This document shows, piece after piece, positions 8,527 through 16,607 of a DNA stretch of 64,000 nt. A program made the position numbers and the translations under genes. The DNA is taken from contig NZ_JAGGJW010000010.1 of NCBI RefSeq assembly GCF_017873175.1, forward strand, positions 228,842 to 292,841, read 5' to 3'. Numbering within the stretch: position 1 is the first letter of the stretch; the number at the start of each line of letters is the position of its first letter. The notes beneath the pieces are model-generated. The model was not told where the DNA came from and did no database searches. It saw only the letters and a program-made list of their open reading frames with translations. Source of the stretch: Neorhizobium petrolearium. GTDB lineage: Bacteria > Pseudomonadota > Alphaproteobacteria > Rhizobiales > Rhizobiaceae.

Positions 8527-9471
8527 CTAGCCGGCAGAGGAAAGTGCCAGCCCCTCCGCACCGGTCTCCTCGGCAAGCTGCCGGGCAACTAGCCCAAGCT
8601 GCCGGCGCAGCCATTTATGGGCGGGAAGATCCGTATGGACATCGCTCCATACGGCGGTGGCGGAGACCCGCATGTTCGGCACCGGCACGGGACAGAAATA
8701 AAAGCGCGACGGATCGAAGATCGGCACCATCTTCTCAAATACCATGACGATGAGATCGGAGCGGGAGACGATCGCTGGTGCGGCCAGGAACTGGTGAACC
8801 GTGGTGGCGACGCGCCGCTTGAGGCCCGCTTCTGCCAGGAAACGGTCGGCGCGGCTCACATCGCTCGTGCCGGGCTTGACGGCAAGCTGCTCGGCGGCGA
8901 GGAATTCATCCAGCGTGATCGACTGGCCCGCAAGCGGATGAGCCTGCCGCATCATGCAGAGATATTTGTCTTCGAAGAGAGCCATGTGCTTGAAGCGGCG
9001 CGGCAGGTTGGGGATGACGCCGACCGCGAGATCGATCTCGTTGTTGTCGAGAAGTGCCGGCAGTTCCTCGTTCGGGCGCGATTGGATCTTCAGGGCCACC
9101 CGGGGTGCGACGCGGGCGATGTGCTCGATCAGAAGCGGCAGCATCACCACCGAGGCATGGTCGGAAACGGCGAGGCTGAAGGTCCAGTCCGGATCGTTGG
9201 GTTCGAATGCAGTCGGCTCCAACGCTTCTTCGATCTGGCGCATCGCTGCCTGGATCGGTCCGGCGATTTCCAGCGCCCGCGGTGTGGGTCGCATGCCGTC
9301 CGCCGTGCGCAGGAAAAGCCGGTCATTCAGGAGCAGGCGCAGGCGATTGAGTGCGTTGGAAAGCGCCGGCTGCGACATGCCGAGCTTTTCGGCAGCGCGG
9401 TTGACGCTGCCTTCCGCCATCATCGCGTCGAAGATCACCAGGAGCTTGAGATCGATGTTCGCCAAATTCAT
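8527..9471 (-). CDS. LysR family transcriptional regulator
   Basis: 314 aa. The N-terminal winged helix-turn-helix covers residues 1-60 (SVNRAAEKLGMSQPALSNAL, then NRLRLLLNDRLFLRT), followed by a substrate-binding domain. The start is placed at ATG 9471 (MNLANIDLKLL), where the LysR family begins; the open frame further upstream is not conserved-looking. It is divergent from the TctA-TctB gene 265 bases away, the usual arrangement for a LysR activator and its target. It probably senses the imported acid or a catabolite of it. Confidence 0.88.
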   Translation of the reverse strand: MNLANIDLKLLVIFDAMMAEGSVNRAAEKLGMSQPALSNALNRLRLLLNDRLFLRTADGMRPTPRALEIAGPIQAAMRQIEEALEPTAFEPNDPDWTFSLAVSDHASVVMLPLLIEHIARVAPRVALKIQSRPNEELPALLDNNEIDLAVGVIPNLPRRFKHMALFEDKYLCMMRQAHPLAGQSITLDEFLAAEQLAVKPGTSDVSRADRFLAEAGLKRRVATTVHQFLAAPAIVSRSDLIVMVFEKMVPIFDPSRFYFCPVPVPNMRVSATAVWSDVHTDLPAHKWLRRQLGLVARQLAEETGAEGLALSSAG

Positions 9472-9529
9472 TTCAGTGATAATACTCTCTGTTTTTTGAA
9501 TTTGCCATTGATGGCTCTGTCGGATCAAC

Positions 9530-9550
9530 ATTGTCGTACAAAAATACAAT
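9530..9550. promoter_or_regulatory. operator of the TTGTCATACA family (site 2)
   Basis: TTGTCGTACAA at 9531-9541 fits TNGTNNNACNA exactly, and the following AAAATACAAT matches the downstream half of the site at 24041. It lies between the divergent lysR and tctAB genes, 60 bases from the lysR ATG and about 190 bases from the tctAB start, so it could act on either promoter. Confidence 0.5.
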
Positions 9551-9736
9551 ACTACACAAGTGTTTGCGATCAAACTTCGCGCGCGCCGGTGTATGCGTAT
9601 TCGGGCGGTGCCTCGGCCACGGCGTTTTGCTGGGGGATGCTGCCTCCGGTGATAGCTCCCGAAACGAGGGAGGAGGCGCATGAAAGCGTCTCACGAGCAA
9701 TGAGCCTCGCGGATCGCGGGGCGGTGGAGGATATAT

Positions 9737-11812
9737 ATGCTTCTTGAACAGGCCATGGCGGCGTTCGGGGTCATCTTTGATCCGATGCGCTTCCTGATCA
9801 TCATGCTGGGTTGTATACTCGGCCTTTTCATCGGGGTCATCCCCGGCATCGGCGGCCTGGCGGGCATGGCTCTGCTTTTGCCGTTCACCTACACGATGGA
9901 CCCTTATACGGCGCTTGCCTTTTTGATCGGCATGTGGGCTGTGACGCCGACGGCCGACACAATACCGTCGATCCTGATCGGGGTGCCAGGAGCTGCAGGA
10001 TCGGCTGCGACTGTGATGGACGGCTATCCCATGGCGCGCCGCGGCGAGGCCGGGCGAGCGCTCGGCGCCTCCTACACTTCATCGCTGATCGGCGGTATTT
10101 TCGGAGCCGTCCTGCTCGGCATCGCGATCCCGATCCTCAGGCCCTTCATGATGGCCTTCGGCACGCCGGAGCTTTTGGCGCTCTGCATCCTCGGCCTCAC
10201 GCTGGTCGCAGCCGTCAGCCAGGGTAACATGATGAAGGGCCTGGTGGCGGCCTGTTTCGGTGTCGTCATCGCTTCCGTGGGCGACGAGGCGCAGACGGGT
10301 GAACTGCGCTGGACCTTCGATTCCATCTATCTCTGGGAAGGTGTTCCGCTCGAGGCGCTGGTGCTCGGCCTCTTCGCCGTGCCGGAACTGATCGAGCTCG
10401 GCGCGGCGCGCCAGTCGGTTGCCCTCCATCGCAGCGAAAGCATTGTGCGCGACCAGTTCCGCGGCGTGCGCGACGCGATCCAGAACATCCGCCTCGTGTT
10501 CCAGAGCTCCTGGCTCGGTGCGATCCTTGGCTCGGTCCCCGGCCTCGGCGGCCCGGCGATCGACTGGATCGCCTACGGCTCGGCGGCGAAATCGGTGAAG
10601 GGCGGCACCGAGAGCTTCGGCACCGGCGACGTGCGCGGCGTCATCGCCTGCGAGGCAGCCAACAATTCCCGCGAAGGCGGCGCGCTCATCCCGACGCTTG
10701 CCTTCGGCATTCCGGCGAGCGCCACCATGGCAATCCTGCTTGGCGCCTTCATGATGCATGGCATCCAGCCGGGTCCGAAGCTGCTCACCGAACAGCTCGA
10801 CATCACCTACACGATTGTCTGGAGCCTGATGATCGCCAACATCATCGGCGTGCTCATCTGTTTCGCCTTCGTATCGCAACTCGCCAAGCTGGCATTGGTA
10901 CCGGCAGGCATTCTGGTGCCGACGGTGCTCGCCATCGTTTTTATCGGAGCCTATTCGGCGACCCGCGACATCGGCGACATCATCGTTCTCCTGATCTTCT
11001 CGGTGATCGGCTGGGCCATGAAGCGCTTCGGCTGGGCGCGTGCACCGGTATTGCTCGGCCTCGTCCTTGGAGGTCTGGTGGAACAATACCTGTTCATTTC
11101 GACCAGTCGCTACGGTTCGGAATGGCTGACACGTCCCGGCGTTCTTTTTATTCTGGCGATCCCGGTCCTCTACTTTGCATACAGCGCGGTAAGGTTTTTC
11201 CTGAAGCGCCGCGAGCCTGCACTGGCCGCGGTCGGTGCAGCAGTCAGTGAACCCGCCGCCCCGAAAGAAGCTCCGGTCGGACAGGTCTCCACGATCGACC
11301 GCATCATGCTGCCGGGCATGTGGGTCCTTGCCGCGATCTTGTTTGCCACGGCGCTCGCCACCTCGACCGAATGGGCGCTTGCTGCAAGGCTGATGCCACA
11401 GACGGTATCGGCCGTCGGCCTCATCGTGGTGATTTGCTCAGGCATCGGTATCTACATGAGAAAGCGCGCCGGCGAGACGATCGTCAAACCGCGCAAGGTG
11501 AGCGAGGCTGATCCGCTGGAAGCGATGCCCGACCGCCAGCTTTACGCACGCATGGGTATCATGTTCGCCTGGGTGCTCTCGGTCTTCGTGGGTACGCTCC
11601 TGATCGGTCTTCTGCCGACACTGTTCGTATTCATGCTCGGCTATATGCGCTTCGAGGGCAGACAGCCCTGGATCCGCACGCTGGTGATTACGCTGGTCAT
11701 CTGGGTTGCCATGTTCATCCTTTTCGACATGCTGCTCGTCATGCCCTGGCCGCAATCCTATCTGGGCGACACCTTCCCGCAATTGCGCACGATGGTCTCG
11801 GACATAATCTGA
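9737..11812 (+). CDS. tripartite tricarboxylate transporter permease, TctA-TctB fusion
   Basis: 691 aa. Residues 1 to about 500 are a complete TctA large membrane subunit (IPGIGGLAGMALLLPFTY, SILIGVPGAAGSAATVMDGY, LIPTLAFGIPASATMAILLG). After an Ala/Pro/Glu-rich linker near residue 505-520, a second hydrophobic block of about 160 residues looks like the small TctB subunit. Most TTT systems encode these separately (about 500 and 150 aa), so this is a fusion. It imports carboxylates with a TctC-type binding protein; the only one in the window is at 16608-17651. A strong terminator follows. Confidence 0.88.
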   Translation: MLLEQAMAAFGVIFDPMRFLIIMLGCILGLFIGVIPGIGGLAGMALLLPFTYTMDPYTALAFLIGMWAVTPTADTIPSILIGVPGAAGSAATVMDGYPMARRGEAGRALGASYTSSLIGGIFGAVLLGIAIPILRPFMMAFGTPELLALCILGLTLVAAVSQGNMMKGLVAACFGVVIASVGDEAQTGELRWTFDSIYLWEGVPLEALVLGLFAVPELIELGAARQSVALHRSESIVRDQFRGVRDAIQNIRLVFQSSWLGAILGSVPGLGGPAIDWIAYGSAAKSVKGGTESFGTGDVRGVIACEAANNSREGGALIPTLAFGIPASATMAILLGAFMMHGIQPGPKLLTEQLDITYTIVWSLMIANIIGVLICFAFVSQLAKLALVPAGILVPTVLAIVFIGAYSATRDIGDIIVLLIFSVIGWAMKRFGWARAPVLLGLVLGGLVEQYLFISTSRYGSEWLTRPGVLFILAIPVLYFAYSAVRFFLKRREPALAAVGAAVSEPAAPKEAPVGQVSTIDRIMLPGMWVLAAILFATALATSTEWALAARLMPQTVSAVGLIVVICSGIGIYMRKRAGETIVKPRKVSEADPLEAMPDRQLYARMGIMFAWVLSVFVGTLLIGLLPTLFVFMLGYMRFEGRQPWIRTLVITLVIWVAMFILFDMLLVMPWPQSYLGDTFPQLRTMVSDII

Positions 11813-11834
11813 GCCACGGCCGACAATCGCGATG

Positions 11835-11870
11835 AAAAGGCCGGAGCATCGCTGCTCCGGCCTTTTCGTT
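11835..11870 (+). terminator. intrinsic terminator after tctAB
   Basis: A perfect 14-bp stem (AAAAGGCCGGAGCA / TGCTCCGGCCTTTT) with a 4-base loop, ending in TTTTCGTTT. It is the strongest textbook terminator in the window. It cleanly separates the transporter from the following ArsR gene. Confidence 0.9.
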
Positions 11871-11951
11871 TGTCTATCGTCGCGGTCGCTTGACTCATTC
11901 ATAGCTCTGTGGCTATACGTCAATTCATAGTCGGTGAGGTATGGATTTCAA

Positions 11952-12275
11952 ATGTCGAACGCTCATGACGTGCTCTTCAGGACGCTCGCCGATCCGACCC
12001 GGAGGGCTCTCTTTGAACGACTGTGCCGCGAAGGAGAAAAGACGGTCGGCGCTCTGACGGCCAGGGCCGGGGTCTCGCAACCGGTTGTTTCAAAGCATCT
12101 TGCTGCGCTGAAGCGTGCCGGGTTGGTGCGCGACCGCCATGAAGGTCGCCAGACGCATTATAGTGCGCAACTTGGCGCGCTGGCTCCTCTGGTCGACTGG
12201 ACGAGCCAGATGGCCGGATACTGGCAGAGCCGGTTCGATGACCTCGAAGATCTACTCAAAAGGATGGACCAATGA
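11952..12275 (+). CDS. ArsR family transcriptional regulator
   Basis: 107 aa winged-helix protein: LFRTLADPTRRALFERL, then VSQPVVSKHLAALKRAGLVRDRHEGRQTHY, the recognition helix and wing of the ArsR fold. There are no Cys residues for metal binding. This subtype typically sits with an SRPBCC/AHSA1 gene, as here, where the stop overlaps the next start (ATGA). ATG 11952 is preferred; an in-frame GTG at 11934 would add six residues. It probably autoregulates the ArsR-SRPBCC operon. Confidence 0.85.
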   Translation: MSNAHDVLFRTLADPTRRALFERLCREGEKTVGALTARAGVSQPVVSKHLAALKRAGLVRDRHEGRQTHYSAQLGALAPLVDWTSQMAGYWQSRFDDLEDLLKRMDQ

Positions 12276-12682
12276 ACGAAACGTCGATCGAAACGCGCTC
12301 CGTCGTCATCGAGCGGGAGGTAGCTTTTCCGCCGGAAAAGATCTGGCGCGCACTTACGCAACCACACCTGATCGAGGAGTGGCTCATGAAGAATGACTTC
12401 AAGCCTGTTATGGACCACCGTTTCAAGCTTAGCGCAGACTGGGGTTCTGTCGACTGCCAGGTTCTGGAAGTCGAGCCGAACCAGACTCTGTCCTACACAT
12501 GGTGTGCCTACGGTCTCGAGAGTGTCGTCACTTGGACTCTCACCCCTACGAGCACAGGCACCCATCTGCGCATGGAGCAATCGGGCTTCCGGCCGGATCA
12601 GCAACAGGCCTATCAGGGTGCCAGACACGGATGGCAGAAGTTCCTCGCAAATCTGGAGCAGGTCTTGGCTCGGACAGACTGA
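12272..12682 (+). CDS. SRPBCC domain (AHSA1/CalC-like) protein
   Basis: 136 aa, START/Bet v1-like fold of the AHSA1 family: REVAFPPEKIWRALTQPHLI, then WLMKNDFKP, LSYTWCAYG and a C-terminal helix GWQKFLANLEQVL. These proteins bind hydrophobic ligands, and members next to ArsR regulators are common but mostly without defined function. It overlaps arsR by 4 bases and is followed after 38 bases by a small membrane-protein gene, so the three may form one transcript. Confidence 0.82.
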   Translation: MNETSIETRSVVIEREVAFPPEKIWRALTQPHLIEEWLMKNDFKPVMDHRFKLSADWGSVDCQVLEVEPNQTLSYTWCAYGLESVVTWTLTPTSTGTHLRMEQSGFRPDQQQAYQGARHGWQKFLANLEQVLARTD

Positions 12683-12720
12683 AATCTGTCCGGAGTGAGC
12701 GTGGAGAGAGGGGATTCCCA

Positions 12721-12948
12721 TTGGATTGGAACAGAACTATTCGGCAGGTCCACCGCTGGCTGTCGATCATCTTTACGGCAACCGTCGTCGCAAACTTCGT
12801 CGCCATGGCGTTGGGGGAACCTCCCTCGTGGGTGGTCTACTCCCCACTGCTGCCGCTCTTTCTGCTATTGTTCACCGGCCTGTACCTATTCGCGCTGCCC
12901 TATGCTGCCATCGGGCGTGGCGCACGACGCACCGGTGGATACGAGTGA
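12721..12948 (+). CDS. small membrane protein, function unknown
   Basis: 75 aa when started at TTG 12721, which is preceded by GGAGAGAGGGG at 7 bases spacing. The sequence has a basic amphipathic start (DWNRTIRQVHRWLS) and two hydrophobic segments (about residues 13-32 and 40-62), ending RGARRTGGYE. The RQVHRWLS element resembles the start of PepSY/heme-type membrane helices, but no domain can be claimed. It follows the ArsR-SRPBCC pair and converges with the DUF2182 gene after 90 bases. Confidence 0.55.
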   Translation: MDWNRTIRQVHRWLSIIFTATVVANFVAMALGEPPSWVVYSPLLPLFLLLFTGLYLFALPYAAIGRGARRTGGYE

Positions 12949-13038
12949 ACTGAATGATTGGCACGGCAGGTCTCGGCTCCCAGGGCGTTAGGCTTATAGG
13001 TTTCATGTCGCCCATCAGCCCACGATGTCGCGGGAAAC

Positions 13039-13899
13039 TCACAGAACAGTTGCAGCCAGCAGCCATGCTCCGGCCGAAATCAAGATTGTACCTGCCAGAC
13101 GAGGAAGAAATCGGCCTGCGGGTAAGATCTTCTCGGCAAGAATGAAGATCGCAATGGCGGCAATCCAGAGAACGTTCATCACACCGCCCACGAACAGGAG
13201 CCCCATCACGGCCCAACAACATCCAATGCAGTAAAGCCCGTGTTTAAATCCGATCCGCATCGAGCCGAAAGCGTCTCTCCGAAACCCTCCATGCTGCTGG
13301 ATGAAGAATAACGGCGCCTGGCAGTTTGCCAAACAGGCGTCCTTTTGCGGGGTCCATTGGTAAAGACCAGCGGCGACAAGGATAAACCCGCTGAAGGCAT
13401 GACTTGCGCTGACCATCTCCGGGGTGAGCAGGAACGTTTTCTCAAGCCCCCATTGACCGATGGTCGCAACCAGCGAGAAGGTAACCCAGGCAAGCAGATA
13501 TCCGCCGGCAAAGAATCCGGTCGCTGCCAAAGGACGGCCCTTGAGAGCAGCGTGGCGTCCTACATGGGCGTAGATGAGGATCATGGGCGCGACAGAGGGT
13601 GTCATCATGCCGACCATCATCACTGCCCACATGGTGAAGATGAATGCGAACTCGACCACACTCCACTCGTGCACTTGGGGCGCCATGACGGAGCCGAAAT
13701 CCATGGCCGTCCCGGACATGTCCATCGCGGGCATCTCCGGGTTCGGGATCGCCGGCTCCATATTCATGGCCGGTTCCATATTCATGGAATCCGCGAGCCA
13801 GAAAATATAAGCCCAGGCAAAAACAGTAAGAGTGGCAAGCGCGACGGCAACGATCGCCCGGTCACGCCGCAGAACCGTTTCAAGCACAGTGTCGGTCAT
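13039..13899 (-). CDS. DUF2182 predicted metal-binding integral membrane protein
   Basis: 286 aa with about six membrane segments. An early periplasmic loop is rich in Met and Asp (MNMEPAMNMEP and PEMPAMDMSG, residues 39-62), suggesting copper or another soft-metal ligand. The core WAVMMVGMMTPSVAPMILIY and the C-terminal HGLYCIGCCWAVMGLLFVGG with its Cys cluster are the DUF2182 hallmarks. It is encoded 4 bases after the DUF1326 gene in the same direction, a pairing seen often. Function is unproven; a role in metal handling or metalloprotein assembly is inferred from the ligand-rich loops. Confidence 0.82.
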   Translation of the reverse strand: MTDTVLETVLRRDRAIVAVALATLTVFAWAYIFWLADSMNMEPAMNMEPAIPNPEMPAMDMSGTAMDFGSVMAPQVHEWSVVEFAFIFTMWAVMMVGMMTPSVAPMILIYAHVGRHAALKGRPLAATGFFAGGYLLAWVTFSLVATIGQWGLEKTFLLTPEMVSASHAFSGFILVAAGLYQWTPQKDACLANCQAPLFFIQQHGGFRRDAFGSMRIGFKHGLYCIGCCWAVMGLLFVGGVMNVLWIAAIAIFILAEKILPAGRFLPRLAGTILISAGAWLLAATVL

Positions 13900-13903
13900 T
13901 GCC

Positions 13904-14542
13904 CTAGTGGACGACGCCAGCCCCCGTCATATGCAAGTGGGCGAAGTGTGCATGCGAATCTTCAAGATTGAGCGCAATCGGTCCCTTCGTTTCGCCCCAA
14001 CCGCGACCCGCTTCACAAACGTCGTATTCGAAGCCGTTTGGCAGGTTTATCCGGGCGCGGTGCTCTTCGCCGGTCACCGGATTGCGGATCGGTTCGCCGC
14101 GAGCTTCAACCCAGCCCGGAACGGTCACATGCGCTGTTCGGGCCTCGGGATCGACCTCGAATTTGATCGATGTGAATACCGGATCGTAAAGCTTCTCGAA
14201 CGTTGTCGCGAATACCTGGAAGAAGGTTGCGCCCGGTTCCGTGTCTTCGCCGGTCATGATCCGTAGCAGGGCCTCCCTTTGTTTGTCGGATGCACGCTCA
14301 TCGACGATGGGCATGACTTCGCCCCTTCCTTCGTGAATGGCACCCGGCCATGTCGCGACCATGCCGATCGTCAGGTCGTCGAGTCGCGTGTCGCCATGGT
14401 AGCCTTCCTCGATATGGACAAAGCCAATCGCATGGCAGTTCCCATTGGTGGGGCGGGCATTGAACTGGCAAGGACAGCCATACGCGCAATTGCAATGGAT
14501 GAACTCATTGCCTTTGATCGACCATTGTGTGGCGGACATCAT
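13904..14542 (-). CDS. DUF1326 domain protein
   Basis: 212 aa soluble protein. Residues 17-27 form CNCAYGCPCQF, a four-Cys motif characteristic of DUF1326 and a likely metal or Fe-S ligand set. The rest is rich in beta structure (GMVATWPGAIHEGRGEVMPI, FTSIKFEVDPEARTAHVTVP). It is the first gene of a two-gene operon with the DUF2182 membrane protein. No enzymatic function is established. The 209 bases upstream hold its promoter region and the terminator of the opposite gene, with an AT-rich stretch near 14600-14650. Confidence 0.82.
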   Translation of the reverse strand: MMSATQWSIKGNEFIHCNCAYGCPCQFNARPTNGNCHAIGFVHIEEGYHGDTRLDDLTIGMVATWPGAIHEGRGEVMPIVDERASDKQREALLRIMTGEDTEPGATFFQVFATTFEKLYDPVFTSIKFEVDPEARTAHVTVPGWVEARGEPIRNPVTGEEHRARINLPNGFEYDVCEAGRGWGETKGPIALNLEDSHAHFAHLHMTGAGVVH

Positions 14543-14697
14543 CTCCTCCTTTTACCTTCACGCCAAATGGGTGACGCGGAACAAGCGGATGATCCCCCTC
14601 AGAGTAACTTTAAATTTTACGCCAAACACACCTGCCGTTCAATTTAACCTAAAGGTGTAGTTTCCGGCTTGAGCCGAACCTGGTTTTCTGCCGCACG

Positions 14698-14726
14698 AAA
14701 AAGGCCCCGCCCATGTGAGCGGAGCC
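14698..14726 (-). terminator. intrinsic terminator after the ThDP enzyme gene
   Basis: Read on the minus strand, GGCTCCGC and GCGGGGCC pair (one G-T wobble) around an 8-base loop and are followed by TTTTT. It lies 26 bases beyond the stop of the gene at 14752. Confidence 0.75.
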
Positions 14727-14751
14727 AACCAAGGGAAAATACTCCTTCCGA

Positions 14752-16521
14752 CTAGGCAAGCTCGACCATCGGGTCGCGGCAATATTCCGGCGGCACGCGG
14801 ACGTCGATCACCCAGGGCTGGCCTGCCTTGACCTTCTCGATGCCGCGCTTCAGTGCGCCGGAAAGATCAGCGATATCGGTGATCGGGCCTTCGCCGTCGA
14901 TGCCCTGCGCCTTTGCCAGCATCAAGAGATCCGGAACCGGGTCCTGCAGGCGCTGGCCGACCCAGGCGTTTTCCGGCGGACGGCCGCGCTGGACCGCTAC
15001 CTGTGCCTGATGGTGCTCGTCGTTGAAGTAGGAATTGTTGTTGGAGATCACGTAGAGCAGCGGGATGCCCTGCGATGCCGCGCTCCAGAGCGCGGTATTG
15101 CCCATGGTGAAGTCGCCGTCACCGACGATCGCGATCGGCACGCGCGGGGATTTCATGTCGCGCAGCGCGAGCGCCGCGCCGATGCCGATGCTGGGGCCTG
15201 AGCCCACGCCGCCACCACCATTGTGGCCGAGGTAGTCGTGTGGATGTTCGAGTTCGTTGGCATTCACCGGCCAGCCGAGCGGACGCGAGGTGAGGCAGAC
15301 GTCAAGGTCGCGCGTCACGCGGTTGAATACCTTGGCGAGATCCATGAGGCTGATTTCGCCGGATGTCCTTGAAGGCTCGGCGTCGAGGCGGCGGCGCTCG
15401 TAAGTCTTCGGAGCCGGCAGGAGAGGGGTAAGCGCTTCGAGGAGCCGCGACACGGCGGTTTCCGGTACGGTCGGAATGTTGACGTCCACAGCCGGCAGGC
15501 CCTGGTAGTCCATGTTCCAGCCGCGATGGATGTTGAAGTCGTTCGAGACGCTGATGACCGGGGCGCTCGGGCTTCCGGCCGGGAAGACCTGGTTGATCGT
15601 GCCAGCGAGATCGAGCCAGTCCAGCGAAAGAACGGCGTCGGCTTCCGTCAGGTGTTTCAGCAGGTTCTTCGACAGCTTCCAGCCTGTCTCGCCGATGAAC
15701 AGGGGGTGCGTGGTGGGGAAGCTGGTTGCCAGCTTCACATGGGTGAGCACTTTCGCACCGATGAGTTCGGCGATCTTGATGCGCTCGGCCCAGCCCTCTT
15801 CACTGCGCGAGGTACGGCCGCAGAGGATGACGGGGCGCTTTGCTCTCGCCAGGATTTCGACGGCCTCTTCGAGGTCTCGGCGTGGCGGCTCGGGATCGGC
15901 GGGTGCCTTGAAGCGGGAGATGTCGTGCAGCGCAGGGACCTTTTCGAGCTCCATTTCCTGCACGGTGACATCGAGGTTCACATAGGTCGGGCCGGAGGGG
16001 CGGGCGGTCGAAAGCATCGTGGCGCGGCGGATCGATTCCACTGCGGCTTCCGGCGAGGCGGGTTCGTCATCCCATTTGGTAAAGTCACGGACCAGACCAC
16101 CCTGGTCGATGGTGCAGTGAATCCACTCGATCCACGGCCGGCGCTTGGTGGCGTCGAGCGGGCCGGTGGCGCCGATGACGACGACCGGCACGCGGTCACA
16201 CCACGCGTCGAAAATACCCATCGTGGCATGCATCAGGCCGACATTGCTGTGAACCGCAGCGGCAAGCGGCTTGTCGGTGATTTTCGCCCACCCTTGAGCG
16301 ATGCCGATCGCATGCTCCTCGTGCATGCACAGAATGATCTTCGGATTTTCGTTGCCGAGATAATTGACCAGGCTGTCGTGCAGATGTCGGTAGCTCGCAC
16401 CCGGATTGAGGCAGATATAGGGAAAACCTTGCTCCCGGATGGCCGCGGCTATCAGGTCGCTGCCATATTTCGGCGCACCGGTTTCAACCGGGACGAAACG
16501 CTTCGTGCCCTGGTGGTCCAT
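14752..16521 (-). CDS. thiamine diphosphate-dependent enzyme, acetolactate synthase/decarboxylase type
   Basis: 589 aa with the three-domain layout of pyruvate oxidase/acetolactate synthase enzymes. The N-terminal pyrimidine-binding domain has the catalytic Glu in CMHEEHAIGIAQGWAK (about residue 68). The ThDP motif GDGDFTMGNTALW with the downstream NNNSYFND follows in the C-terminal third. It probably cleaves or decarboxylates a 2-oxo acid or a carboxylated intermediate. It is transcribed after the tctC gene on the same strand, with a hairpin between. Neither benzoylformate decarboxylase nor acetolactate synthase can be assigned with confidence, and the context favours aromatic or heteroaromatic acid breakdown. 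Confidence 0.8.
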   Translation of the reverse strand: MDHQGTKRFVPVETGAPKYGSDLIAAAIREQGFPYICLNPGASYRHLHDSLVNYLGNENPKIILCMHEEHAIGIAQGWAKITDKPLAAAVHSNVGLMHATMGIFDAWCDRVPVVVIGATGPLDATKRRPWIEWIHCTIDQGGLVRDFTKWDDEPASPEAAVESIRRATMLSTARPSGPTYVNLDVTVQEMELEKVPALHDISRFKAPADPEPPRRDLEEAVEILARAKRPVILCGRTSRSEEGWAERIKIAELIGAKVLTHVKLATSFPTTHPLFIGETGWKLSKNLLKHLTEADAVLSLDWLDLAGTINQVFPAGSPSAPVISVSNDFNIHRGWNMDYQGLPAVDVNIPTVPETAVSRLLEALTPLLPAPKTYERRRLDAEPSRTSGEISLMDLAKVFNRVTRDLDVCLTSRPLGWPVNANELEHPHDYLGHNGGGGVGSGPSIGIGAALALRDMKSPRVPIAIVGDGDFTMGNTALWSAASQGIPLLYVISNNNSYFNDEHHQAQVAVQRGRPPENAWVGQRLQDPVPDLLMLAKAQGIDGEGPITDIADLSGALKRGIEKVKAGQPWVIDVRVPPEYCRDPMVELA

Positions 16522-16570
16522 GGACGTAATCCTTGATATTGGGAAAGTGACGAACGCTTTAAAGGCAAAG

Positions 16571-16597
16571 AAAAACCGCGCGACCGGAGCCGCGCGG
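16571..16597 (-). terminator. hairpin between tctC and the ThDP enzyme gene
   Basis: On the minus strand CCGCGCG pairs with CGCGCGG around an 8-base loop, followed by TTTTTC. It follows the tctC stop by about 10 bases but precedes a co-directional gene, so it may attenuate rather than end transcription. Confidence 0.7.
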
Positions 16598-16607
16598 CAT
16601 ATCGGGA

